The notes beneath the pieces were generated by a model that ran no database searches, was not told the origin of the DNA, and saw nothing but the letters and a program-made list of their open reading frames with translations. Positions 27,726-40,600 of a stretch of 64,000 nucleotides of DNA are shown here, piece by piece (position 1 is the first letter of the stretch; each line of letters begins with the position of its first letter). The stretch is from the NCBI RefSeq assembly GCF_026151205.1, contig NC_087080.1, positions 1,125,812 to 1,189,811 on the forward strand, given 5' to 3'. Source of the DNA: Bolinopsis microptera. Lineage: Eukaryota; Ctenophora; Tentaculata; Lobata; Bolinopsidae. The translations under genes were made by a program, and so were the position numbers.

Positions 27726-30700
27726 ATGGCAAGTACAGATATGATGAACCACAATGAACCACACTCAGCAGAACCTCATGTAAAATACAACAACTTTGTT
27801 AACACAGAAGATTCACCTGGTCCAAGTGGTAAAGGCCCTCTCAGTAAACTCAAAAAGTAAGTTTTATAGCTTGAAAACAAATTGATAACTGTGAAACCTT
27901 TTAACAAACCAAACTAGTTAATTATAGTTTAATTATCCTAAAAAAGATCTCCTATTGTTAAATCGCAAAGACTTTTTAAACATTACTAAAGAATCTACTA
28001 AATATTTCATTCTATGTAATTTAAAAAGAAATTTTTCGTAAATATAAGCCTTGAAATTCATTTGTTATTGTAATTTTCTAAAACAATAGATTCAGTTGTG
28101 ACGTAGGCGGAAGTTCAAGCGGAGGATTAGACACAGAGCAGCCCTGCAGCAGCAAGTCAGGCCTTGAAAACAGTCCAACATCAAGCGAGGACTTTGAGAT
28201 GTCCCAATTCAATGTAAGCAAGCTTCATACAGTACGTCCAATCTCTGTTATCTCAAATTGATGTATCACATTATATCTGTCATTTAGTCTGCAATACTGT
28301 TCCAGGAAGTGCAGGAGATCACTGAGAAGAGTCAGCAGATCTGCAGTGTCATCTCACAGATCAGGGACACTTTCCACACTCTCTTCAACCAACCAACTCA
28401 CATCGTCCCACTGCGGCAGAACAAACGGTCTAAACATTCGGTGGTCATGAAACATCACAAGATGAATATTGGAACTAAGATTAAGTTTGAGTTGTACGGA
28501 GAACAGTGCATCAACTGGCTGAAGTACACCATCAAGCTGATAAAGGTTTTATTCTCAACAAGTTTAATAATAGTTTTCTGCTGGGATTGTACTATAGCGT
28601 GCATATATTTATATAGTATATAAAGAATACATAAATTCTCGAACAAAGTTTTTTACATAAAATTCAGGTTATCTTCATCATTGCATATTATAAATCTTTA
28701 AAAGACTATTCTTTACATCAAGCAAGAATCAATAAAATATCTTTCAAGCTGAAAAGAACATTGTCTTCAAAAATGTGAGAATAACTCGAGCACCACGTTG
28801 ACAATGTTATGGTGTTGTACAGTAAAACCCAGAATTATCGCAATCCCCGATTTACTGCTGCTGGTTCCTTTCCCCAAATTTCGTGGTATAATCGGGGTTT
28901 CACTGTACATAAGAGATAATTATAAAGGCTCTTTTTTCTCAGAATTTCTACGACGCTTGGATACCGAAGGCTCAGCAGAATGTGATAGATCTGAAACAGA
29001 CTGCCACCACTCTTGAGAAGTCTGACGAACACATTTCTCAGCTTCTTTATGTTAAAGATTCCCAGGTAATCAGCAAGTGAAACACTCCTGGAAATATAAC
29101 TGACTTATATTATGTGTCCACCAAAATTAATTATTACGATATAAACCACTCGCAGGACCTTTTTTCAACGAGATAATTTATAGAAATTTCTAATAATATT
29201 GTCTCATAAAAATTTCACTGTCGGCACAATTGATTAAACGCAACATGGGTTTGTTAAAATCTGGTTTCGAATATTGAAGCCCAGTTTATAGTTACCAGCT
29301 CTGAATAATCTATTGGATAAATTTAACATTATATTAGCTTCCATTAAAATCTACACACAACAACAATTACAAACACGCACGGTAAGTGACATTTACAGTT
29401 CGGCGGATAATGAAACTGTTATGTCAGATCATGGGTTAGTGTTGTCTCTAATCCTACCTTACATCAGATCATGGGTGACTGGGACTCAGGGGAAACTGTG
29501 TTCCTCCAACACGCCGTCAGTGATCTCAGCACTTATATTCTCACTCTCAAGACATACAGGTGATACTAATAGTAATAGTAGTAATAGTAGTGACACGTGA
29601 CCACGTAACACGTGGTCCTCTCATTACCTGCAAATCTTATTTTAGAGTAGTCGTATTATCCTTTTCTAATGATGATTTGACGGAGGAGTATATATTGCAA
29701 AAAATACCCTCTACAAACAATGATTTTAGCCATATCAGTAGTATTTGTAATTGTGTTCTGCAGAAATGATGATTAACAGTATAGAATATTGAATATTCAG
29801 TTTGCTTCATTGAGTCACGCACACACCAGGAGGGTAATAATAAGGGTTTCTGCAGGAAAAGCTGCATAACCATTAACCAAGGTAACCACGCGACGGTAAC
29901 CAAGGTAACCATGAAGGTAACCCAGGTAACTTAGGTAACCAATGCAATGTAACCAAGGTAACCCAGGTAAACAAGGTAACCATGAAGGTAACCCAGGTAA
30001 CTTAGGTAACCAATGTAACCAAGGTAACCCAGATAAACAAGGTAACCATGAAGGTAACCCAGGTAACTTAGGTAACAAATGTAACCAAGGTAACCCAGGT
30101 AAACAAGGTAACCATGAAGGTAACCCAGGTAACTTAGGTAACCAATGTAACCAAGGTAACCCAGGTAAACAAGGTAACCATGAAGGTAACCTAGGTAACC
30201 AAGGTAACTGAGGTAACCTAGGTAACCTAGGTATTAGGTATCCAAGGTAACCAAGGTAACCTAGGTAACCTAGGTAACCAAGGCCAGGTAACCCAGGTAA
30301 CCAAGGTAACCACTAACCAGGTAACCAAAGTAACTGAGGTAGCCAGGATTAATAATCCAGTGTTACTGCAGGCTAAAGGAGAAGCTGCATCAGGAGTACA
30401 CAATCATTGAGCAGAACATCTACGCTCTTCTTGAGTCGCTCAACTCTACCCTCGCTGTGCTGAAACGGTAAGGAGATAAGAGGAGAATGGAGATAGTATC
30501 ACTGAAATTAAACCGTATCTTTGATTTTTTAAATGTGTAATTCATCACTCTGTCCCTCCGCAATCATCTGAGGCGTCAACTTAGTCTGGCTACAATAAGC
30601 AGTGAAGCTGGTGTAATGATACGTAACTATTACTAAAGTAACGAGTTGTACATAATATTATGTAGTAGCTGCTTCATGTTGAGTCATTCAAATTATGTAA

Positions 30701-30976
30701 TAGGGGGCCCAATAGTTCTGTTTGTTTCAATTTTATATTATCATTTGTCAGCTCCCCTCCCCTAATTTCTGTTACATTAATTACAAGATATCCTCTCCCT
30801 CCAGTCACTACAAGATATTCTCATTCTAACACAGATCCTATCCCTCCAGTCACTACAAGATATTCGACAAGCTGAACACCGAGAGAAGCTGTGAGGAGGA
30901 AGACGAGGACTGGATCACGGAGGAAATAGTCGACGTTGAACACAACAAAGTGTACACGCGCGAAGTCGCGATATGA
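27726..30976 (+). CDS. unknown seven-exon protein, 310 aa, helical with acidic C-terminus
   Basis: I do not recognise the family. Exons 27726-27856, 28090-28213, 28306-28545, 28943-29065, 29468-29559, 30372-30467 and 30850-30976 have GT-AG borders and agree in phase throughout, ending in TGA. Residues 1-85 are Ser/Gly/Pro-rich and look disordered (EDSPGPSGKG, GGSSSGGLD). The rest looks helical (EVQEITEKSQQICSVISQ, LKEKLHQEYTIIEQN) with a basic stretch RQNKRSKHSVVMKHHK. The C-terminus is acidic (EEEDEDWITEEI). There is no signal peptide or membrane segment. The start is the first ATG after the 37-bp array, and an upstream exon spliced at CCAG|C cannot be excluded. Coding sequence is markedly GC-richer than the introns, which supports the model. 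Confidence 0.72.
28820..28905. mobile_element. 86-bp pogo/Tigger-like MITE
   Basis: CAGTAAAACCCAGAATTATC at the left is matched by the inverted right end GATAATCGGGGTTTCACTG read in reverse, with TA on both outer sides (28818-28819 and 28906-28907). CAGT-AAACC ends with a TA target duplication are typical of pogo-like elements. It lies in intron 3 of the 27726 gene. Confidence 0.7.
29878..30350. repeat. GGTAACC-rich repeat in intron 5
   Basis: A composite array of AAGGTAACC, CCAGGTAAC and TTAGGTAAC words, with a larger period of about 60 bp (for example CATGAAGGTAACCCAGGTAA at 29909, 29970, 30049 and 30111). It ends about 20 bp before the exon 6 acceptor. Confidence 0.9.
30790..30885 (+). 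repeat. 45-bp duplication of the exon 7 acceptor and exon start
   Basis: TCCCTCCAGTCACTACAAGA occurs at 30796 and 30841. Both copies contain the AG acceptor and the first 16 coding bases of exon 7 (TCACTACAAGATATTC). The second copy keeps the full exon, and the first is a spare acceptor 45 bp upstream. Use of the upstream AG would add 45 bases, 15 codons in the same phase, and bring in an in-frame TAA. Confidence 0.9.
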
Positions 30977-31154
30977 GTCCGTGCCGTGCACAGCATTTTT
31001 ATTAGAAAAATATGGTGGTTTGCGATGTGTAGGGGTGTCCAAAGTTTCAATACATTTTGTAAATGTAGACTTTGAACTTTTAAAGCATGAACATGCCCAT
31101 GTCCAGTACATTGGACTGAATTGAGCGAGAAGTCTGACAACGTCAGGCAGAGTG

Positions 31155-31885
31155 TGGAATGTGGATCGTCCTGGTTACCATGATGACATTGGTTACTATC
31201 GTCCTGGTTACCATGATTACCTTGGTTACTATCGTCCTGGTTACCATGATGACCTTGGTTACTATCGTCCTGGTTACCATGATGACCTTGGTTACTATCG
31301 TCCTGGTTACCATGATGACCTTGGTTACTATCGTCCTGGTTACCATGATGACCTTGGTTACTATCGTCCTGGTTACCATGATGACCTTGGTTACTATCGT
31401 CCTGGTTACCATGATGACCTTGGTAACTATCGTCCTGGTTACCATGATGACCTTGGTTACTATCGTCCTGGTTACCATGATGACCTTGGTTACTATCGTC
31501 CTGGTTACCATGATGACCTTGGTTACTATCGTCCTGGTTACCATGATGACCTTGGTTACTATCGTCCTGGTTACCATGATGACCTTGGTTACTATCGTCC
31601 TGGTTACCATGATGACCTTGGTTACTATTGTCCTGGTTACCACGATGACCTTGGTTACTATCGTCCTGGTTACCATGATGACCTTGGTTACTATCGTCCT
31701 GGTTACCTTGCATTGGTTACTATCGTCCTGGTTACCATGATGACCTTGGTTACTATCGTCCTGGTTACCTTGCATTGGTTACTATCGTCCTGGTTACCAT
31801 GATGACCTTGGTTACTATTGTCCTGGTTACCATGATGACCTTGGTTACTATCGTCCTGGTTACCTTGCATTGGTTACCATCGTCC
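31155..31885. repeat. 33-bp minisatellite, about 22 copies
   Basis: A 33-bp unit of GGTTACCATGATGACCTTGG plus TTACTATCGTCCT, with a few units replaced by TTACCTTGCATTGG. Because 33 is a multiple of three, several frames stay open on both strands for about 200 codons. These frames are artefacts of the repeat. It lies 180 bp beyond the stop of the 27726 gene, in or near its 3' UTR. Confidence 0.95.
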
Positions 31886-32675
31886 TGCTGAAACTTTATA
31901 GTTTGGAGTTTGTTGGACAGCTGGATAATGCTAGATCTGGCCGTCTTCGTCCATTGTCACTGAACTTCCAAAAGTGTTATTATAAAACGTGTGTTTCGAT
32001 TCTTTTCTAGATGTTCGAGTGCACTTTTTTTAGAGAACAGTCCTGTAGATTTATAGTGGCTTTTTGAGTTAGAAATTAGAAAATGTTGTATTTGGTAGAA
32101 AGATGATATTTTTGTTACAAATTTAAAGAACCGAATGGGAAGTTTATGGGTTGCAATAATTTATTTGAATTTCTAACTTTCAATTTTGTTTAAATTTTTT
32201 GCTATTTTAAGATATGTATTACGTAAAGTATGATGAGATATTGTTAAAATCATAATTACACTGTGCTTTCAGCAATACTCATAATGTATGCGTATACGGT
32301 GCCCTTTTAGTCCCTCGTGTATATTACTAACATACACCCATTAGTAGTATTTAGTAGTATATTAAACTCAGCCTTTCTCACAATGTCTGGTCAAATACAC
32401 CGACACAAATTCATTAATTCAAGTTGTATGCACATCCAATTATCTTTTATGTGCTGCAATTATTTATAATTAATGGTACCCAGCAGACACCGGCTTATCA
32501 AGCCTTTTCATTGGATCGCTAAAATATGAATATCATGTTGCTTCATACTAAGTACACATAATACTGTTCCCTCACACGTACACCTACTCGAGACAGGGCA
32601 CCGGCAATACAGCATTAGCTCGGATTAAAGACTTTGCAATATGCCTCAGTGAGGAGTCCCAATCTGGGAAAGCAG
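31886..32675. other. spacer without recognised features
   Basis: AT-rich DNA between two GGTTACC arrays. No gene, polyadenylation signal in convincing context, or repeat was identified. Confidence 0.55.
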
Positions 32676-33412
32676 AGTTAGTTAGCTTGGTTACCTTGGT
32701 TACCTTGGTTACCTTGGTTACCTTGGTTACCATGGTTACCTTGGTTACCATGGTTACCTTGGTTACCTTGGTTACCTTGGTTACCTTGGTTACATTGGTT
32801 ACCTTGGTTACCTTGGTTACCTTGGTTACTTTGGTTACCTTGGTTACCTTGGTTACCTTGGTTACCTTGGTTACCTTGGTTACCTTGGTTGGTTACCTTG
32901 GTTACCATGGTTATTGCAATTGGTGACCTTGGTTACCTTGGTTACCTTGGTTACCTTGGTTACCATGGTTACATTGGTTACCTTGGTTACCTTGGTTACC
33001 TTGGTTACCTTGATTACCATGGTTACCTTGGTTACCTTGGTTACCTTGGTTACCTTGGTTACCTTGGTTACCTTGGTTACCATGGTTATTGCAATTGGTT
33101 ACCTTGGTTACCTTGGTAACCTTGGTTACCTAGGTTACCTAGGTTACCTTGGTTACCTTAGTTACCTTGGTTACCTTGGTTACCTTGGTTACCTTGGTTA
33201 CCTTGGTTACCTTGGTTACCTTGGTTACCTTGGTTACCTTGGTTACCTTGGTTACCTTGGTTACCTTGGTTACCTTGGTTACCTTGGTTACCTTTGTTAC
33301 CTTGGTTACCATGGTTATTGCAATAGGTTACCTTGGTAACCTTGGTAACCTTGGTTACCTAGGTTACCTTGGTTACCTTGGTTACCTTGGTTACCTGGTT
33401 GACTTAGTTTCT
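32676..33412. repeat. 9-bp GGTTACCTT array, about 80 copies in four blocks
   Basis: Near-perfect GGTTACCTT repeats, with GGTTACCATGG variants. They are interrupted at 32905, 33087 and 33313 by ATGGTTATTGCAATNGG, so the array has a higher-order period of about 180-230 bp. The repeat translates as Val-Thr-Leu or Gly-Tyr-Leu in the open frames, which are not genes. Confidence 0.95.
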
Positions 33413-34624
33413 TAAGATGTCTGTAACTCTTTGTTACGAGTCTATGACTATTTTTGAGAGGGTCCAATGTCATGTCCAGCTCTACAGCAGTTTGTAAGTA
33501 ATTTTGGCGGGTAAATTATGACTGTTTTAATTTTATATGGCACGTTAGGTTCTATGTTAATCGTAGAGATTATGACACGAGTGCAAGTGTCACTGTGTCA
33601 CTCGTGTCACTGTGTGGCCCGAGTGTCACTATGTGGCCTGAGTGTCACTATGTACCTGTGCTTTAAGATTGATCATCTGCCCAGTAGTCTGTACTTCGAA
33701 AATATAATGTTTTATATTGAACTTGAGAAGGACTTGTAGGATAATGTTTCGGGATGAAAACCTTTCAGGAGAATTTAACAAGAAAATTGCTAATTAGACA
33801 TTAATGATGAATATAGGTTGCTCAGTTTCTTCTCAAAAAATCGATGACATAATATTTGTGCTTAAACCATTATATCATAAATTATCTATTCTTATCTTAA
33901 TACAAAAAGTGGACAGACTTTGACCCACCAATGATTAGGGACCTGAACGGACCTCGCTAATAATATAGAAGAGATTATGAGTTTTTAACGGGTCGGTCCT
34001 GTAAAAGGGGTGTTGGTAATATGGGAGTTGGGGTGAAGTTGGGGTGAAGTGCACTTTACACCTCTTATCTGAGGACTCAGTACTCACTCCCCTCCTCACT
34101 CTCCCCTCCCTCACTCTCCCCCTCCTCACTCTCTTCCCTCCCTCTAGCTCTATTCTCCCGTCTAGACTTCACTTTTACCGTTAAAAAACCACTTCTTGGA
34201 ATGATTAACCACCCTTTTCTGTGTATCAATAATGTGAGTGGCTCTGTAGATTTCATTTTCCCCAGCATAATATATTGAATGCGATTGTTTGATTTGAGCT
34301 CACAATTACAAGACGGTGGCGGGTGATGTAACAAAGTAACAAACCGTTATTATCATAATATGTAATAAATTGGAGAGTAGCGTGGTCCCCAAACCTAGCT
34401 GTGACCTGATGCGTCATTATTACTGGCCAGCAATTCATTTCGCTCCTCCCTATCACCAAGTAATTAAGTAATCATCTGATTAAGTAATTATCGTATAATG
34501 AATACTCGCGAGATAACGAACACGCACTGTGGGTATGTTGCTAATATATTATATTACCCCCTTTCAATTCCCACAAAGTTATCACACAATTCTTACTGTA
34601 GACAGTGAAGACAGTGTTGGGATC
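33413..34624. other. intergenic region before the Q/N-rich gene
   Basis: No gene recognised. A short repeat of GAGTGTCACT-TGTGGCC words lies at 33588-33650, and a CT-rich tract (CTCCCCTCCCTCACTCTCCC type) at 34085-34150. The 5' UTR and promoter of the gene starting at 34625 should lie in its right part. Confidence 0.5.
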
Positions 34625-37600
34625 ATGTCGAACAAAAGGTCGCTACACATGTTCCAACAGGGCTCGCCGAAAAGACGCAAATCTTCGCAAGTGAGAAATA
34701 TTCTTACAGTTATTTTAAAAACGCGATGACTTTATGCTTCTAAGATTCAAGACAGCGCTAGCAAATTGAGGTGGAAGATTTTAATAACTTTTAAAGTTTA
34801 CGTTATCTTATATCATATTCATGTGACTGTGTATTATATAATGTTTATTATCGTAACCCGGCAATGGGTTATGAGCCTTCATCGCCCCCCGCCACCTAGC
34901 CTCTGATAAGCTTTTCAAATTGGTTCTTAATGAGTTTACTCAAACAGATTAGGCAAACATTAATTATCTGTTATCGGTTATTCCTAATGTGTTTACTGGT
35001 AATGGAACAGTACTTAGAATTAATGTTATCACCCACCTGAAATGATGTAACTAGCACACTAAAGCCACTCGCTTTCAGGGTGACACAAACCACCACAAGT
35101 ATCCTGACACGAACCCACAGTACACCAACTACCAGCAGCCATACCAGAACAATAACTTTCAATCTACTAATCAGAAGAACGAGGATAGAAAGTTTTATCA
35201 AGTTGCCGGAGGAGTAAACTGTAACGATCTACAAGGTGTTTACCAGCCACCCACCAACAACTTCGGCTACAACCCAGGACAGGATATATCTGCTCCGAAC
35301 CACCGAGTTCCAATACAGAACATGCCAGCTCACACAGTTGGTATCCCTCCCCAGTATTCTGCACAGGGTGGAGGAACTCCCGGTAAAACATACAGTTATA
35401 AAGATGATAACCGTTATAATATGGGCAAAACTACAAACCAAACACTCAGCTACAACGGAGCTAACAGTTACCAGTACCCAGACTCCAAACCTCAAGTAAT
35501 GAACAATCTTCAGAATAGTTCTAGAAGTTCAGAGAATTCTGCACTGTATAATCTGAACCACGTGATCCCGCAACAGTCACGTGATCAACTTGGTCATGTG
35601 ATCCCTCAACAGTGTAATCCTGTTGCTCCAGGTCAATATCATGGCCCTGAAATTAGGTTTTACAACCATCAGCCTAGTGTTCAGTATCAGCTGTCTGATA
35701 ATATGCAGACATCTAGATCAAATCTACCCCAGCAGTTTCCGCAGCTTTCACATCAGCAGCTTCCACAGAAAGCCTCTCATAATTCATGGGTAAGTACAAA
35801 GCTTGATTAGACCAATTTGGATTTTTAAACCTTATCCGTTTCTAATCTAAGGCCTGACCACATGCATTAAATTTAAAGTTGAATTGTAACTGTGATAACT
35901 TTGAATAACGGTACTAAGGGGCTGCTAACTAGACTTGTTTAACATAATGCTGTGTTGTACTGTCTTAGAGATAAAACAAATCTCAGCGCCGCTATGGAGT
36001 ATGGCCTGATACCGGGCATAAATTTAATCATCAATGGTATGCTAATTATTTAAAAGTTAAAGATAGGATTGGCATGCCTAAGAAATATAATACGGTGTAC
36101 TTAATTTAAACTAATAAAAGTACCGCTGTGGTTGAGCCTAGCCAGCTATAAAACTTTGTAAGCGTTCGATGTTTTATCGTGGACAGATTGAAATGTTTAA
36201 CGACAAAATTCGCTTTTAAAAGTCGAGAATGTCATTAATTCCGGAATCCATACCAAATTTCCCATCTTTAACAGTGCACCACTTGAAATGCAACTCGCAA
36301 AATTGCATCAGGAAAGGAATAAGCAGGGTTTCTCAAGAATGGAAAATAAGGAATATAATATGCACAGTGCTCCTTTATCAAATACATCCTTTAGAAATAC
36401 CTTTCTGTTGTGAAGACAGTAAGAAAGCGATTGACAGATGCTTGAAAGGTGTTCTTAGATAGACGAGTGCAAAGTAAACTCAATGATAGACCAGTAACCA
36501 TGCTGTAACCATGGTAACCAAGGTTACAAGTATGGTCCAGTACGGAGTATATCTGAACTTTTAACTGTTTAAATAGTAAGGAAAGCAAATATCCGTTGAA
36601 TAATTCATACTGATGTAATCAGTAATGTTGCAGTAAATACTAAATAGGTACTTAAATAGCAATACTTACGTAAATGAACTTATTATAAGTAATAAATTCA
36701 AAATCCTGATAATCCTGATAATCTCCATCTCATTTTGACAATTGCAATGACGAGATTATCTTCTCAACCCTTAATACCTCCACAAATAGACACTTTAATT
36801 AGGAATGTAGATAAGACACGTTGGTCACATACATGTTGTGGGGCGTTGATTTGGAAAATAATTTATAAAAACTTATTAATAACCCTGGTAACGGCTGTAG
36901 GATCCTCTCTCTCCCTTCACCAAGCGTTACCCGCTCGCAGATTAAATCGCAAGGTAATCCCTAAAATGCTGTAATGGTAATATATTCCACATATTTGCAT
37001 ATAATATGTTCATAATATGATATAATATATTCTCACAGGATCCCTCTGTTTCTCATCCCACCCTCGAACATCGCCTCCCGACGACGTGAGTTATTACATA
37101 AACCCTCCTTTGACAAATCAAATAGAATATTATTGGTAATTTATCAAGTTGTGTTGTTCGACTATTAAATATTACATAATAAATACGATGTTAAAAATTA
37201 TCATCTTGTTCCAGAGACGAGCCAAATGTCCAACTCTCAAAAATAAAAACTTTACTCCTTCATTCGAAATTATCCTACGTTTAAATGATTTAAAAGAATG
37301 TATAATAAAATGGCGGTAATCGCCGCACGGTAACCCGCGGCCATGAGCTATACCACATGTGGGTAATCTCCCGTGGCGGCCAAGCGGTTTAGGGCTCTGT
37401 ACTGAGCCTAATTGTCCTGATAAGGGTTGTTACACTTATTTACATGTCATATTCATCATAATCTAATCAATTACCACCGGCTCCTCACGGCTATCTCAAT
37501 TCAGCTCTGGAAAAACTTAAAATATTAAAAAAGAGATAAAGAAAATTGGGGGCTCATGCACAATATGTTATGGGTCGGTGAGGTCATGGCGTGACGCAGG

Positions 37601-40600
37601 AGGCAGTACTGGCTGTAGGAGGCAGTACTGGCTGCAGGAGGCAGTACTGGCTGCAGGAGGCAGTACTGGCTGCAGGAGGCAGTACTGGCTGCAGGAGGCA
37701 GTACTGGCTGCAGGAGGCAGTACTGGCTGCAGGAGGCAGTACTGGCTGCAGGAGGCAGTACTGGCTGCAGGAGCCAGTACTGGCTGCAGGAGGCAGTACT
37801 GCCTCCTGCAGCCAGCGCCCCATGACCACCATCATAGATCATATTGTCACTTCAAAGCAATACTGATAAGGTAGAGATGATGCTCCTCTTCCGGCCCCAC
37901 AACAATCAGAGGGTGTAGCTGTCAAGATGTTCAGTAATTATCAGAACAACGGAACTGTCGGACAGTTCCTGATAAGGAGACAGACAATACTTAGTAGCGG
38001 GTACAGGGACAGGTACTACAAGGTACCACAAGGTACTACAAGGTACTACAAGGTAATACAAGGTACTACAAGGTACTACAAGGTACTACAAGGTAATACA
38101 AGGTACTACAAGGTACTACAATGTACTACAATGTACTACAAGGTACTACAAGGTACTACAATGTACTACAATGTACTACAAGGTACTACAAGGTACTACA
38201 AAGTACTACAAGGTACTACAAGGTACTACAAGGTACTACAAGGTACTACAAGGTACTACAAGGTACTACAAGGTACTACAAGGTACTACAAGGTACTACA
38301 AGGTACTACAAGGTACTACAAGGTACTACAAGGTACTACAAGGTACTACAAGGTACTACAAGGTACTACAAGGTACTACAAGGTACTACAAGGTACTACA
38401 AGGTACTACAAGGTACTACAAGGTACTACAAGGTACTACAAGGTACTGCAAGGTACTACAAGGTACTGCAAGGTACTACAAGGTACTACAAGGTACTACA
38501 AGGTACTACAAGGTACTGCAAGGTACTACAAGGTACTACAAGGTACTACAAGGTACTGCAAGGTACTACAAGGTACTACAAGGTACTACAAGGTACTACA
38601 AGGTACTTTGATGGTACAAAACCCGTCAACCGGAGAGCCAATAACATGTGTTATTTTGGGGCTCTGCAACTATTCTATATTCTATATTGCACTGTGTTTG
38701 GGTAGGGGCTGTAGCAGAAGTGGAATTATTTAGGAAGCTTTCTTTAAGCTTGTTCGGCCTTTCCTAATAAACAATACAACAATTATTGTGCTAAGATAAT
38801 TTTACTGCTGTGCTAGTGCTAACTGATAGCTACATATCAGTTAAATGAGAACAATTAACTATAGAATGATATCAGATTACCCTCCTGGTTCATTTCATAA
38901 CGAAATCTAATATATTGCTCTACTTCAATACGATACCGCACAGTGGGCCCACTGTGTACCGTTAGAAATTCCGTTATTGTTTCCGAAAAGAAGTTTGAGA
39001 GTTCAGGTGCGGTAATATATATATGAAATTCACACGAAATTAAGTTTTTAACATGTTAGGGCGACCGTTTAAAAATTACAGGATTATAAATATTATAAGT
39101 CTCCAAACATGGAACATTCAGCCATACTATACGATATGTACAGTATACAGTATATTAGTATATTACACAGTATTGAGCTACTAAACCCAATATTTCAGAG
39201 GCCCATCACTACTAATTCCCACTATTTCAAAGACCCATCACTACTAATTCCCACTTTTTCAGAGACCCATCACTACTAATTCCCACTATTTCAGAGGCTC
39301 ATCACTACTAATTCCCACTATTTCAGAGACCCATCACTACTAATTCCCACTATTGCAGAGACCCATCACTACTAATTCCCACTATTTCAGAGGCTCATCA
39401 CTACTAATTCCCACTATTTCAGAGACCCAGGTTTGGGCCCAATAGAGGGCCCTCTCAGATACAACCCTTTACCCACCACTCAGGTTAGTTATATCCGCAT
39501 TTAATGCGACATTTACACTGAAATTTATTTATTTACCGAGAACCTGGGTTTACTGCGCGATTAAATTGGGACGGTAAACAGTTTAATTGTATTATTAATG
39601 ATTAATTTTCGTTAAGGTCATACTTAATTAAATTAGAAACAATGTGGTGTTAAAGCTGTAACTTTAATACTAAATGTTTATATTATCAATGCTAGTAGTA
39701 ACTGTCTACCTTATATTTTTAAGATAATCCGTCTCCACCCTTTAGCTTTATTATCTGTGATTATATTGTATTCCGGAAACAAAGTTTTAAACCTTTAATT
39801 TAAAAGCTTTAAAAACCAAATTAATCAGTAAAAATCTAACTCCAAAACCGTTCGTCACATCGATCATTTCAGTACAAGATAGGTCCTGGTGTTCAACAAC
39901 GTAACGCCTCTAAAAATATCCACGGTGATGGTAAAACCGAAAGCAAAACTGGTGACAAGAGGAAAAGTTCCGGCCCAGATAGTGGCAAACTTAATTCAGG
40001 TATGCGACAAGGTCACTCTAAGTCTAGATAACTCACATGACTACGGCATACATTCTCATACATACCACATACATTCTCAGTAGCTCTTATACAAGGTTTA
40101 AGTTATTCGGGTGGGTATATTATGATGGCATGTGATGGTATGTCGTTAAAAATGAAAACTTTGTAATCTCTAGCTCTGAAACTTTGACATGAATATGGAA
40201 TCCGCTACTTTTACAATTATATACGTGACGTGCATTGCCGTATTAACATTGTCCAAAGAAAATTATGAAAATAATTACTTCTCTGCATTGGTTGAGTATT
40301 TGTAGCAAGTCCTCCTTATTAGTTGAATAGGCAGATCATCACCTGCAGATCACCACTGTTTCTCAGAGGTAAAGAATAAACACCCTACTCCCTGTGTGTA
40401 GTGAGGTGACGTAGCTCAGTACAATACTGTATAATACATTGTACTGTATATAATACATAGTTAAGTACTGTATATAATACATTGTAAAGCACTATAGTTC
40501 TCATTAAACACATCCCCTTCACAATATAATAACATTACATAACAAGTACCACATATACACTATAATAACTAAGTAACAAAGGTCCAGGTATATAATATTA

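Noticed and set aside
31143..31802. Long overlapping frames (about 200-290 codons) on both strands
   Set aside because: Products of a 33-bp repeat free of stops. No codon structure beyond the unit.
36229..36470. Extra exon of the Q/N-rich gene (two open frames after TTTAACAG, for example APLEMQLAKLHQERNK)
   Set aside because: Coding-like in one frame, but its phase fits neither exon 2 nor exon 3 and no donor precedes the stop. Kept out of the model.
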